A stretch of 64,000 nucleotides of DNA from Bolinopsis microptera (GCF_026151205.1 NC_087073.1:22824987-22888986); one strand, 5' to 3'. Positions 45,936-56,800 are shown, counted from the first letter of the stretch. A program made the numbers and translations. The notes: generated by a model not told the origin, from the letters alone.

Positions 45936-48900
45936 CTAGACTGTTGTTTCACTATCCAATAAACATTTCCATAGATGCTTAGTGACCTCAGCTTTGAAAA
46001 GACTAGTAGACACAATCTGTCTTACCTGTAAAGGAAGTCCATTCCACAGTATATGGGTTCTGTAGAAAAATGATTTTGCCAGTGGGCTATTTGAGGTACA
46101 TGTGGTGTGTGAATTCTGACTTAACTTAGGTAAAATTGATGACACAATAGACAGACTGTCGAGGTGGGAACGTCTTAGTCGAGAAGTGCCCTGATATAAA
46201 GAGAGATAGTGAGGCAGCGATACAGGAATTAAATTGTTAAGAACTTTGTGGAAAAAAATAAGATCATTCAAGTCAAACTTTTGAGACAAAGGGAGAATGT
46301 CGACAAGCTTGCACTTTTTGACATATTGCTCAGGTGGATAACTGCGGCCCTCTTCAGACAGAATCCATTTAATAGCTCTCTTTTGGAGACTTTCTAATTT
46401 ATCACTAAGTGATTTATTACAAGGGCGCCAGATTATGGAACAATTTTCGAATTGGCTACGAACCAGGGAGAGGTAAAGCGCCCGGCGACGTTTCTGATCA
46501 ATGACAATATGGCCATCTCTTCTGACCATACCAAGTTGTTGGCAGGCCTTAGTATAAATTCTGTCGCACTGACTATTCCAACTGAGCTTAGGAGTAACAT
46601 CGACTCCAAGATCTTTTTCTAACTCTACATACACAAGAGGAGAGCCATCAAGATTATATGCGAATGGAGGAGATAAAGATGGTTTTCCTGAAACAATAAG
46701 CACTTTACATTTTGCTGGATGGAATCGCATTTTGTTTCTAAGTGCCCAGTCAGAGAGATAGTCTATATCCATTTGTAAATTGATATTATCAGAAGATGAA
46801 TGTATTTTACGCCAGATTTTTGTATCATCGGCATATAAAACAATATCAGTATTATCCGAAAGGCCAAGAGGAATATCATTGATAAACAATACAAAAAGTA
46901 AGGGACCAAGGATAGAGCCCTGGGGGACACCAGAATTAACTGAGAGGGTAGATGACATCTCATTACCAATAACCACTCTTTGGTAACGGCCTTGAAGGTA
47001 ATTGGTAAGAAATTTGAGAAGTGTACCATCAATGTTATATAAGGTCTTTAGCTTATGAAGAAGGATATCATGATTTACAGAATCAAATGCCTTAGCAAAA
47101 TCAAAATACACAACATGATTGATAATGTTTTCGTTAAGAGACAATGCCAGGCTATCACAAAAATCAACCATATTGGTTGTGCATGACTTGTGCTCTAGAA
47201 AACCATGCTGCCTGGGATCAAGAAGGGTACTTGTCAAAGAAAGCAGTTTACGTTTAACAATGCGCTCAAAAACTTTCATGACTAAACAAGTAAGGGATAT
47301 TGGTCTATAGTTTTCAACCTCACTTTTCTTACCTTTCTTAAATATTGGGACAACATTTGCAAGTTTCCATTCTTGTGGAATGTAGCCGCTGTTGTAGGAT
47401 CCACGAAAAATGCATGTTAGAGGGTAAGCTAAACCTACGGAACAATTTTTTAGAATTTTACCGTGTATGCCATCTGGTCCCTGGGCTTTATTTGAATTAA
47501 TATTTGAAAGAAGCTTACGAACATCCCGATGATCGAAGTCAATATCAAAATCAACATCATTGACATAGGAGATGTCAGTGTCATAAAGTGAAGGATCCGA
47601 AAACTGGTTATAAAAGAAAGAATTGAAAAGTTCAGCTTGATCTTTGGGATTGAACCGAAGCTGTCCAGAATAACTAACACAATTAGGAATACGGCAAGAG
47701 TTAGATTTATACTTAACATGTGACCAAAACTTCTTAGTTATAAGCGCTGGATCATCACTATTAAAAAGATTATCTCTTATTTTGGCTGATGAGAGCCTCT
47801 TAAAATCTTTACGGCTAGTAACAAACTTTAACTCATCAGAAATAGAACCAGAAATTTTAAATTTAGCTCTGAGTCTATCTTTTTTACGGCATGAAGAAAA
47901 AAGTTCACTATCGAACCACGGGGGTTGGAACTCTGATTTAATAATTACTTTAGGAATATGTATATCAACTAAATTCATAATGCAGTCTTTAACTAACTTC
48001 CAAGACGAATCAGGATCTAGGCATTCTAGGACTTGCCAATTAATCGAGCATAATTCACGATTAATCATGTCCCAGTTTGCTTTCTTAAAATTATAGATTT
48101 TACGTTTAGGAGTTTTCTTACGGGAAAAGGAGCTTTTAATTGAAAAAGTGACAGGAAAATGATCAGATTTGCACACGGAATGAGGATCACAGACATTCAA
48201 GTTATCGATTGTGTTATCATAATTACTGAGAAGAATGTCTAATGTATTACCACTTTTATGGGTGGGTGATGTGATCAACTGGGAGAGAGAAAGATCACTG
48301 AAAGAATCTATGAAGGATTGCTCAATAGGTACGGTACTGGATGAAGATAGCCAGTCTGTATGGGGGAGATTAAAATCACCAATAACATAGATTTTAGGGG
48401 GATTCTTTTTGGAAACTAGCTTGCGAATATAACTAACTATGACATCATGATTAGGTAACCCAAGAGTTCCTACTCTATAACAAGTACAGATTACAATACT
48501 CTCTTTGTTAGGAAAAGAAATTTTAACGGCAAGCATTTCTGCACCTAGGCTAACTGGTAGTCGGGTTGTAGTGGCGTCGAGATCAGACCGAACAGCCAAA
48601 AGAACACCACCTCCATTTTCCCTAAACTTTTTAGGGTTATTAGGATCTTGAGGATGAGTCTTTCTCGTGCGGTCATTGCGGAAGATTTCATATTGAGAAG
48701 AAGGAAAGATTTCGTTGCTAGAAATAGATTTTTTGAGCCAAGTCTCATTTAGGGCAATTATGTCAGGCTGCTCTATGTTAGCAAAGGATTGAAGTTCGGA
48801 AATCTTATTACCATCAAGAAGGGGATGGGAGGAGCTTAGGTTACTGAAAGGAATGAGACCTTGGACATTTTGGTAGAGTACAGATAGGGAGTTGGGACCT

Positions 48901-49451
48901 GGATTAAGCATAGAAGGATTAACAAGAGTTATCAAAAGAAAGTTAAGAGAGAAAACCCAAAGAATGAATAAAGAGACTAGACGCCTGAGGCGGCTGGAAT
49001 ACTTGACTCTATTCATCTTACCAGGGAGAAGAACATTTCTTATAAACCATGAGGAGATAATTACAAAGAAAAGTTTGATGTGGGAGCAAGCAAGAAATGG
49101 TATAAGATAACGTGGGCTGTCAAGGAGTAGAGAGGAATGAATATTAGAATCTAGGGGGAATACGGTGTTCATGGACCTAACCGTGGAGAGAAGAATTGGG
49201 AGAAAGTAAGTCATGATGAGAGAATAGAAGAGAAACATATGATTATGATAATTGTAGTTGATGTGTGGGGTGTATGGAGACTTAAATGTGTAAATTTTGT
49301 TAGGTATAAACGTGTTGATATGTATAAGTGCATTTCTTGACTGTGTACGAGGCCTTTTGCATGCAAAAAGACCTATTCTAAGTCTAAACGATTCATTGTC
49401 TAACATATTGGAAAATGGACAGTGACCGAATGTACCTGAAATGGGAGGCAT
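45936..49451 (-). CDS. LINE C ORF2: endonuclease-reverse transcriptase, intact
   Basis: A protein of 1171 residues that nicks target DNA and reverse transcribes its own RNA. Residues 70-180 contain hydrophobic segments followed by MLNPGP (181-186). The APE-type endonuclease spans about 188-440: QN (194-195), LNETW (Glu236), RNDR, GGGVLLAV, GDFN (Asp359, Asn361), SGNTLDILLSN and SDHFPV (Asp430, His431). The RT spans about 640-900: NKAQGPDGIHG, NYRPISL, VYFDFAKAFD (Asp784), SGVPQGSILGP and YADD (873-876). A C-terminal thumb/linker with SLQKRAIKWIL follows. All catalytic residues I can check are present and there are no stops or frameshifts, so the protein may be active. ATG 49451 is the first start after the upstream ORF. 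Confidence 0.93.
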   Translation of the reverse strand: MPPISGTFGHCPFSNMLDNESFRLRIGLFACKRPRTQSRNALIHINTFIPNKIYTFKSPYTPHINYNYHNHMFLFYSLIMTYFLPILLSTVRSMNTVFPLDSNIHSSLLLDSPRYLIPFLACSHIKLFFVIISSWFIRNVLLPGKMNRVKYSSRLRRLVSLFILWVFSLNFLLITLVNPSMLNPGPNSLSVLYQNVQGLIPFSNLSSSHPLLDGNKISELQSFANIEQPDIIALNETWLKKSISSNEIFPSSQYEIFRNDRTRKTHPQDPNNPKKFRENGGGVLLAVRSDLDATTTRLPVSLGAEMLAVKISFPNKESIVICTCYRVGTLGLPNHDVIVSYIRKLVSKKNPPKIYVIGDFNLPHTDWLSSSSTVPIEQSFIDSFSDLSLSQLITSPTHKSGNTLDILLSNYDNTIDNLNVCDPHSVCKSDHFPVTFSIKSSFSRKKTPKRKIYNFKKANWDMINRELCSINWQVLECLDPDSSWKLVKDCIMNLVDIHIPKVIIKSEFQPPWFDSELFSSCRKKDRLRAKFKISGSISDELKFVTSRKDFKRLSSAKIRDNLFNSDDPALITKKFWSHVKYKSNSCRIPNCVSYSGQLRFNPKDQAELFNSFFYNQFSDPSLYDTDISYVNDVDFDIDFDHRDVRKLLSNINSNKAQGPDGIHGKILKNCSVGLAYPLTCIFRGSYNSGYIPQEWKLANVVPIFKKGKKSEVENYRPISLTCLVMKVFERIVKRKLLSLTSTLLDPRQHGFLEHKSCTTNMVDFCDSLALSLNENIINHVVYFDFAKAFDSVNHDILLHKLKTLYNIDGTLLKFLTNYLQGRYQRVVIGNEMSSTLSVNSGVPQGSILGPLLFVLFINDIPLGLSDNTDIVLYADDTKIWRKIHSSSDNINLQMDIDYLSDWALRNKMRFHPAKCKVLIVSGKPSLSPPFAYNLDGSPLVYVELEKDLGVDVTPKLSWNSQCDRIYTKACQQLGMVRRDGHIVIDQKRRRALYLSLVRSQFENCSIIWRPCNKSLSDKLESLQKRAIKWILSEEGRSYPPEQYVKKCKLVDILPLSQKFDLNDLIFFHKVLNNLIPVSLPHYLSLYQGTSRLRRSHLDSLSIVSSILPKLSQNSHTTCTSNSPLAKSFFYRTHILWNGLPLQVRQIVSTSLFKAEVTKHLWKCLLDSETTV

Positions 49452-49548
49452 AAAATTGAGAAAAAGATTAAATCAGAGATTTGTTTGAGTTTTAATTTTA
49501 GGCGCAACGTCTTAATCAAAATATTAAATGGAAGAAAAGATCAAAGAT

Positions 49549-50709
49549 TTAAATTCCCAGAAGATTATTTACAACCCTGTCAAAACTGTGTTCGTTTACA
49601 ACAAACTTAAGCCAAGTGGACAGTAAACCTACTCCTCTCATGTTGAGATGAAGCCAATCATGGTATAGAAGTTCATTACATGATCTAAAGTCTCGAGTTA
49701 AAAAGACTGAGAAACAGTCTAAGAACACGCAATTATTATTTAGGCATAAGTCTTTAAGTAGATTATTAAAATCTAGAACATTCTTTGCTATGTAGGAATA
49801 TAAACATTTAATAGGAAGACAACATTGGATAATTATAATTGCAGCGGGAAATAACTGCTTAGTGGTGTCAATTAATTCAGTAAGATACTTCCTAAGGAAC
49901 TGAACCCCATACTTAGAATGTTTAATGTCATTTGTACCAACACTCAATATAATTTTTTCAATATCGTCAGCTTCTGCAGCTGCATGAGTTTTATGAAAAT
50001 TATGAATGTTTTCAGTGATGTCTCTAATTTTTGCACCACTTTGAGACACATTGATTACTTTCCTTCCCCGGAATCCCAACTTATTTGTCCGTACGAATTT
50101 TGTCATTGACGTACCAAACAGGACAGTGGTTTTCCTGCTCTTCGGTTTTCTTGGAGTATTTCGGTAGTAAAGGGTTGGTGTTGAGGTGGTGGTGGGCGGC
50201 ATAGGAATTGTAGTGCGGGCAATCTGCTCCTTGACTACATTTGTATCTGTCTTCGGTATCTGGCAGCGAAAAGATAAGCTATACCGAGTCCCCTTAACTG
50301 AGCTCTCTGCACGAACCTTGTGAAGACAATATTCCTGACACCCCGGTTTCATAATATACAAACTACAGTCCTTTGGGGTGATATAGCATTTACTGTTACA
50401 TCGCTTATCCCCATTTTCTGGAATTATGTCGATGGTCCTCTCAGCTCCAAATGAAACTACATAAATACCTTGCGACTGGTCAAGAGACACCTCGTCGTCG
50501 TTGTGGTACCTAGTTGCACAAGAACCAGACTTGTACATGCTTGCTAGGCATGAGTTTAGCTTGCAGCCAAACTTGGAGTTGATATCATGCATAAGCTCTG
50601 ATATCCCAGGATAATTTAAAATATCGATTGGCTCCTTAGTCGTGGTGTGTCCATTTGAGGAAGACCATACATATTCTTCTCCAGTCGAAGTGATCCCACT
50701 TTGTGGCAT
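49549..50709 (-). CDS. LINE C ORF1: AlkB-like 2OG-Fe(II) oxygenase fused to SGNH hydrolase
   Basis: An open frame of 386 residues, 97 bp upstream of ORF2. Residues 30-150 look like an AlkB-type dioxygenase: Y-P-G-I...FG..LNSCLASMYKSG, then the iron ligands H69-x-D71 in YHNDDE, VVSFGAERT, a third ligand candidate His130 in CLHKV, and RYSLSFR (Arg142, Arg148) matching the RxNxTxR 2-oxoglutarate motif. Residues 195-360 look like an SGNH esterase: Ser201 in FGTSM, Gly225 in SQSGAKI, Asn260 in VGTND, and Asp351/His354 in HDWLHLN. A basic linker (about 180-193) joins them. Esterase domains are known in ORF1 of CR1-type LINEs; the AlkB-like part is unusual. The true N-terminus may lie upstream, in a shifted frame. 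Confidence 0.85.
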   Translation of the reverse strand: MPQSGITSTGEEYVWSSSNGHTTTKEPIDILNYPGISELMHDINSKFGCKLNSCLASMYKSGSCATRYHNDDEVSLDQSQGIYVVSFGAERTIDIIPENGDKRCNSKCYITPKDCSLYIMKPGCQEYCLHKVRAESSVKGTRYSLSFRCQIPKTDTNVVKEQIARTTIPMPPTTTSTPTLYYRNTPRKPKSRKTTVLFGTSMTKFVRTNKLGFRGRKVINVSQSGAKIRDITENIHNFHKTHAAAEADDIEKIILSVGTNDIKHSKYGVQFLRKYLTELIDTTKQLFPAAIIIIQCCLPIKCLYSYIAKNVLDFNNLLKDLCLNNNCVFLDCFSVFLTRDFRSCNELLYHDWLHLNMRGVGLLSTWLKFVVNEHSFDRVVNNLLGI

Positions 50710-50890
50710 TTTTCACAGCAGTTTGTTTGGCCATAAGTGTTTTCAAGTTCATTACATCAACGTGCCATGTGAACACTCCTTGTTCTGAACAAAACTGAAT
50801 GCCAAACTCCAAGAAGTCCTCGCATTTAAACAATTTCTCTTAAGATTTCATGACATTCTCAACACTGGCCTTGGAGACTTTCAGCTCATT
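50636..50890 (-). pseudogene. Upstream coding-like part of LINE C ORF1, frameshifted
   Basis: In the frame next to ORF1 the minus strand reads NELKVSKASVENVMKS, a stop (TAA), then EKLFKCEDFLEFGIQFCSEQ and VFTWHVDVMNLKTLMAKQTA before overlapping the ORF1 start. The composition and helical, coiled-coil-like pattern (KVSKASVENVMKS..EKL, VMNLKTLMAKQTAVKN) look like genuine protein. A 1-nt indel near 50700 would join it to the AlkB-like domain. I infer that the intact element encodes a longer ORF1 and that this copy has one frameshift and one stop, either real or from sequencing error. Confidence 0.5.
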
Positions 50891-50950
50891 TTAATAAACG
50901 AGTATAAACAATGGTAACAGAATTCATCCAAAGTGAAGTGGAGATGAGTA

Positions 50951-51210
50951 GGAGAAAATGCGTTGATGAGAGAAAATGGCGAAGTCCAATACTGTAGCCC
51001 AGGAATAGATGCGTTGCTTAGATACAAACGGTCCACGTCATAGTCTACCTTCTATCGCGTTTACATTGGGACCCTTATATGATTTCCAGGTAAGTGTAAC
51101 TATTTTACTTCACTCAATAGCTTTTGTACGCCCAGGTTTCGTGTCTTAAGTGATTACTTTGCTCGTCAACACCTACAGTACACCACATACAATGAAGAGT
51201 GAAATAACAA
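50951..51210. other. Sequence 5' of LINE C, with a strong + strand donor site
   Basis: A consensus-quality 5' splice site (TTCCAG/GTAAGT) lies at 51089/51090. Upstream is a short open stretch from about 51014 (MRCLDTNGPRHSLPSIAF and then TLGPLYDFQ). No database family is recognised, and an exon is only a possibility. Confidence 0.3.
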
Positions 51211-51580
51211 CTATTTGGTAACATTGCTGCAGCTTAAAACGTTTGAGATCGCTCCGTGGTCATCATTTTGAGTGATGAATACCCAATGACAAACATAATG
51301 ACTTGTTCCCCAACTTAACACAATCTGAAAACTGTTATCAATGTACCATGGAGCTGACGCTTTCCCATCTTTACTGTCCCGCTGGAAATCATAGTTATCA
51401 ATTGCAAAATATGGTCTTGTTTTTTTGCAGATTTGTTTTAAAGGCACGTAGCAGTTGTATTCATCTAAACAATGTACCTTGGCGTAACTCTCGATGCAAT
51501 CTCAATGAGCTTTATTTTTGTATCTTCAGAAACATTAAGGCCCTTCGTTTCCGTAAAAATCTTTTTGCTCCGAGTACCTG
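51211..51580 (-). pseudogene. Decayed coding-like segment, copy 1
   Basis: The minus strand reads KIFTETKGLNVSEDTKIKL and EIASRVTP in one frame. After a shift it reads DEYNCYVPLKQICKKTRPYF, DSKDGKASAPWYIDNSFQIV and LSWGTSHYVCHWVF, then ends at TAG. The composition looks protein-coding, but I recognise no family. A similar segment follows about 510-520 bp further right (51731-52095), with matching spacing between shared landmarks: TTTGCTCC(G/A)AG at one end, GCTTAAA...GATCGC at the other. Confidence 0.3.
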
Positions 51581-51730
51581 TTGTGGATGGAGAGTCCTAA
51601 ACCAACAGATAATAGGGTTTCATTACTGTGAATCTGCTGTTGTGGGGCCATTAACATCACCTTTGGCTAAGCTTCTTCTCACAATCGATCATTTTTCGTG
51701 TTAAAGGAGAATGGAGCTGACACAGCAAAA

Positions 51731-52095
51731 CTATTGTCTTGCTGGTTTCATTAGCTTAAATTGTGTAAGATCGCCGGAAACATCACCATACAGCAGCCAT
51801 TTCAGAACGATACAATCAAAATAGGAGACTGGAATGAGAAAAAACTCCTGTAAACGTCCATTTTGCTTAGCACTGCGTCCTTCCATCGACTTCGAATCAC
51901 AAGTGCTGCTTACGACTATCCACATATTAGATCCTCAATCAATAGCATCAACTGCCAAAGAGACAAACTCAAGTAGAACATACAGAAATCAGTACGTTTT
52001 TTAGTGTGTTCGGATGAAGACTATACCACTTAGATTGTCAAGAATCATTCCTTACTGTCTTTTTAGACTTATTTGCTCCAAGAACACTCTCATCG
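51731..52095 (-). pseudogene. Decayed coding-like segment, copy 2
   Basis: Relative of 51211-51580, inferred from landmarks and spacing only. The open part reads STCDSKSMEGRSAKQNGRLQ and YFDCIVLKWLLYGDVSGDLT, then ends QFKLMKPARQ. Upstream frames are broken. No family is recognised. Confidence 0.25.
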
Positions 52096-52587
52096 GACAT
52101 GAACATGGTGCGACGAAAAAAATTGTGACGTACTGTTTAAGTAGCTCCTTGGTATTGTTCCTAAAGTCTCAGTAACCAACAGTCTCGCACTTAACTAAAA
52201 GCCAAATAGAAACTCAAGTGACTACGGCCTGACCTGCTCGGTACTCTGCAACCTCTTCTGTTCAATTTGATCTGCATTCTCTCTAGCTTCAACCAAACAC
52301 TTCTTATGATACATGATATCTCCACAACCGCATCTGTGACAGCTCTCAAGCGAAATCCAAGCAGTTCATCAGAAGTGACCTAGCAATACAACAAAAAGAT
52401 ATCACTTACAGGGAGAGTGAGAACGAGATGCAGTGTAACAGCTGTCCCCCAGCAGAACAACACACGATTGCGAACAGAAATAAAATAGAAACAATTGAAT
52501 CCAGAATTTATCTATTAAGATTAATAATAATTCACAGTTTAATTAGGGTTAATATTTATCAATTACATCACCATCAACACGGCAAAA
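52096..52587. other. Intergenic or intronic, no feature
   Basis: Unique sequence; the small open frame near 52428-52616 shows no recognisable product. Confidence 0.35.
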
Positions 52588-53845
52588 CGGACACAAGGAC
52601 AATATCACGAAAATGAAACCGACATAAACACGCACACGTGACAATATCACGCAAAAAATCGGACATTAATCACGCCCAACAAGGGCTAATATTACGCAAA
52701 TAACAGACTTTATCACCACACAGGGACAATATCACGCAAATGAACAGACTTTATCACGCACACAGGGACAAAATCACGCAATTGAACAGACTTATCACGC
52801 AACACATGGACAATATCACGCAATAAACAGATTATATTACGCACACAGGACAATGTCCGCAAATAAACAGACTTTATCACGCACACAGGGACAATATCAC
52901 GCAAAAAAACAGACTTTATCACGCACACAGGGACAATATCACGCAAAAAAACGGACGTTAATCAACGCAACCCGGGATAATATCACGCAATGAACAGACT
53001 TACACGCACACAGGGACAATATCACGCAAATGAAAGACTTAATCACGCCACAGGTACAAAAACACGCAATTTGAACAGACTATTATCAAGCATCACAGGG
53101 ACAATAACACGCAATAAACAGAGTTGATTTACGCACACAGGACACTGTCACGCAAATGAACCAGACTTAATCAAGCACATATCAGGATAATATCAAGCAA
53201 ATGAACATAAAAGATTTTATTACGCACACAGGGACAATGTCACGCAAATGAACAGACTTTATCATGCACACAGGGAAAATATCACGCAAATGAACATGAC
53301 TTTAATCACTCAGCACAGGGACAATATCACGCAAAAGAACATACTTTTATCACGCACACGGGGACAATAATCACGCAAATGAACAGACTTAACACGCACA
53401 CAGGACAATATCACGCAAAATAATAACAGACATTATCACGCACACGGGTACAATATCACGCTAATGAACAGACTTTAATCACGCACACGGGACAATATCC
53501 ACGCAAAAAAACAGAGTTGAATTACGCACCACAGGGACAAGTCACGCAAATGAAACAGACCTTTATCATGCACACAACAGTGGATAAAATCACGCAAATT
53601 AACAGACTTTATCACTCACACAGGTACAAAAACACGCAAAGACAGACTTTATCACGCACACCAGGGACAATATCACGCAAATGAACATACTTAACATGCA
53701 CACGAGGGACAATAACACGCAAAAGTAAAGACATTATCACGCACACAGGAACAATATCACGCAAATGAACAGACTTTATCACGCCACGAAAGGTACAAAT
53801 ATCCAAGCAAATGAACAGATTATCATGCAAATAACCGTACTCCTA
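52588..53845. repeat. 42-bp satellite, about 30 copies
   Basis: The unit reads AATGAACAGACTTTATCACG, CACACAGGGACAATATCACG, then CA. The minus-strand translation repeats every 14 residues (RDIVPVCVIKSVFL). Frequent 1-nt indels break the frame, so this is not a gene; the indels look like raw-read errors. Confidence 0.95.
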
Positions 53846-56800
53846 CACGAACAATTATAAGAAAACACAATAGACCCTTGTTTTAATTATACCAATTTAA
53901 AAACGAAAAGTTGCGCATTCAATTAAAACTAAAACTGTCCTGTAACAAAACTGAAGACGGCAATGCTTTAGACTGTTAGTAATCCTACATTAGGATCAGA
54001 GATTAATTCGGGGATCTTTAATAGCAGGCTTTCCTGGACACACGATTTAGCTGACATGGTTCTCCTGAGAAAATAAAATAATCAATAACTCCTTTTTAGC
54101 ATATAATTCTATGTTTGCAACTGTCGACAGACGACAGGAATGCACAAATATGTAATTTTACATAAATTAAATTTAAAGGAACAAAAGGCACCTGTAAAAT
54201 TTTGAATTCAGTAAATTTTTTGAAATGCCTTAATTGGTAATCGAATCCAGTAAGAAGATGTGGCTTTAGTAAATACGTTGCATAAACTTTATACAAAAAG
54301 CACATAGACCGTACCGACACAATCGATACTTTACGCCCGTTTGCCCACCGTTGAATTTTACTATATGGAGCTAATTCCTAAAACAGATGCATGATACAGC
54401 CATATAGCAGGTCAATAGCATTTTTGGCCAAGATTTTTAGGTAGAATTTGGCACGTCTCCAGTACCTTTTGGTCTCCCCAAGATTCCGGCATGTACATTC
54501 ATAGAAGCATGTCGATAATTTCCGACACTAGCCTTGGTCAAAACCTAGAAACAAACACAATTAACTTATACATTATATAAGAGGACATAAATTTAGATTA
54601 CCATGTAACGATGTTCCACTGCATATAGATAATTCGGTACTGCACATTTGAAAGACAAAACTGGACTATACATAGCAAATGTTGTTGCTGATATTAATCC
54701 TGCAACTAGTTATTCGTTAACAAAATTTTGAAAATCAAAACAAAGCGGGATATAAATAGCAATTTAAACTACTTTTGGTTTGGTTGCCATGCACCTCTTT
54801 GGCCAAAGAATGCAGTTATCTAGTTAAAGTCGTACCCACTACGTTCAATTAGACAAATTCAAGTAATAGCAAAACTCGAAAGTGAGGACGGTTAAATTAA
54901 ATTTAAAAACCATACAAAATAAAAAGTAAGTTAGATAAATTCGAAATTCTAACAATATTTCTTGTGCACAAATATTCATGCAGTATAAAAATTTGAAAGA
55001 AGAGCACAACTACCGATAGCAGTTCAAAAACGAAAAATGTGAGAGGATCTTCGTCAATCGGGCACCCTGGAAGGCAGGGCGGTCCAACGCCCCAAACCCA
55101 TCGTGAGTTTAAGTCTTCCTACCACAGAGCAAACCGATATATGATCCCAGCAAGAGAGATCACATATCCCATCGTGCAACACAAATATATGTGTAAATAT
55201 AATGCATATATGCAGCGTGGAATACCGAAGGGACAAGTCTTTTTGCTTAATGTTCTAATGTATTACCAGACATTGTGATACCAGTTAACTTTAGCTATTT
55301 GAACATTCTAATTAAGTTCTTGAGACGAAATAATTAACAAACGCTAAATAAAGAAATAATCTATTCGCAAAGTACTCAAGTAACGGCAACCCATTTATCA
55401 TAATTTGTTTCATTCTAATCCAGAATAATATCAGAGAACGCGTTTTCCTGAGCACATATTGCTTTAAACAGATATTGCAAACGTGTTCTCGAGGTCGTAA
55501 AAAAAAAAACCCCTAGATTTGATATATAGCATGCAAATTCGACCAAAATAGCAAAAACACAGATTTTCACCTACACGCCGAACCCTCAAATGGGCGTGGC
55601 CAAAAAGGAGTTGGCGGGCGAGAAACAAAATTGCAACAAGTCTATTATTGTTTCGTAAGGGTCTTAAACTACCATATCCTCGTTGAGAAATCGATGTGAA
55701 CAAAAACCATCCAACGGAACTCCTTAAATCGACCACGTTTTCCTCCCCTGTACTAGTCTGTCACGGCTGAATTCCAATCCTTCAGCTCGGTATTACAGGC
55801 GAATTGTCCAGAATCCTCAGAAGCCTTCGTTCTGAAATGATCAAGAAAGCAGTGAAAACTGTGGTGAACAGGCGAAGACCAGAAACAAAAATCTTATGAT
55901 TTTGTTTTATCGGAGCAGGACAATTGAGGAGCTCAGCACCGTGTCAGTGAAGGGTTCTCATCAATCGGAGAGAAACCAAAATCCGAAGCTAGTAGAGTCC
56001 GGAAAGCTCAAACCTGTCAAGGCTGTGAGACCAAGTTTTAAGTGACTGCGGCAAGTTCAACAATTGTTTAATCATCAGATTTCCTCGCTAAATCGAAAAC
56101 CTGCGAGTCAACGAAAAGTTTAAAACTGTTTTTATGCAGCCCGAGAACGATCTCTACCAGAACAATAGAGCCAAGCAAAGAGAACACGTCAGGACATGAA
56201 AAAACAGTTAACTAGCGCCTGATAAGCTACACTTTTATCAGAAACGGTGCATAAAGAGTACTGATAAGACTAATAAGACTGCAGAAAGAGCTTTGTGGTG
56301 TTTTTTTAATAATTGATTATTATTATTGTATACAAGTTTTGTTTTTTGGATGATGTATTAACTCACTCTGTTTGCCCAGTCATGCACTGTCTTATTTCTT
56401 GACATTTGAGCAACACAAAACAGTCAGTTTTCGCGACATTTGTCAGATTTAGTTTTCAGTTTCTGTCAATTTCAAGCGCAACTTAGCTCTACTACTATAG
56501 TCTACTTCACTCACATTAAAGGATTTTTTTCGCCGTGCGTGTAGCTCCTTTCAAGTTTAACTTGGACGGATATGATTTATAAACGTCGATTATAATATTT
56601 ATTACTATATGTATTTTGTATCTATGTATTTTAGTAAATGGTCATTAGAACCACCGCACCGTTCCCGGGCCCAAACAAACAAAATTGCTTTATAAGCAAT
56701 TTTTATGCGAAATTGTCGCGCACCCGATAGTATTTTGTAAGAGTTTGGTTATATATCGATTGCTAGCGCTATTGTCAGTTTTAGCAAATTAGCTTACGCA

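Larger units (their letters stand above)
45520..50950 (-). mobile_element. LINE C: nearly full-length APE-type LINE
   Basis: Minus-strand order: an upstream ORF (AlkB-like plus SGNH), a 97-bp spacer, an intact EN-RT ORF2, a 3' UTR of about 400 bp (45530-45935), then an AATAAAAAAAATT end at about 45520. Its style fits CR1/Jockey-like elements, several of which carry an SGNH-type esterase in ORF1. The 5' limit is uncertain; coding-like sequence extends to about 50890. Intact ORF2 suggests a recent insertion, in the intron after the sema exon at 44991 and antisense to that gene. Confidence 0.85.

Noticed and set aside
46763-49110. Open frames on the opposite strand or other frames within LINE C
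   Set aside because: Shadows of the ORF2 coding frame, without motifs.
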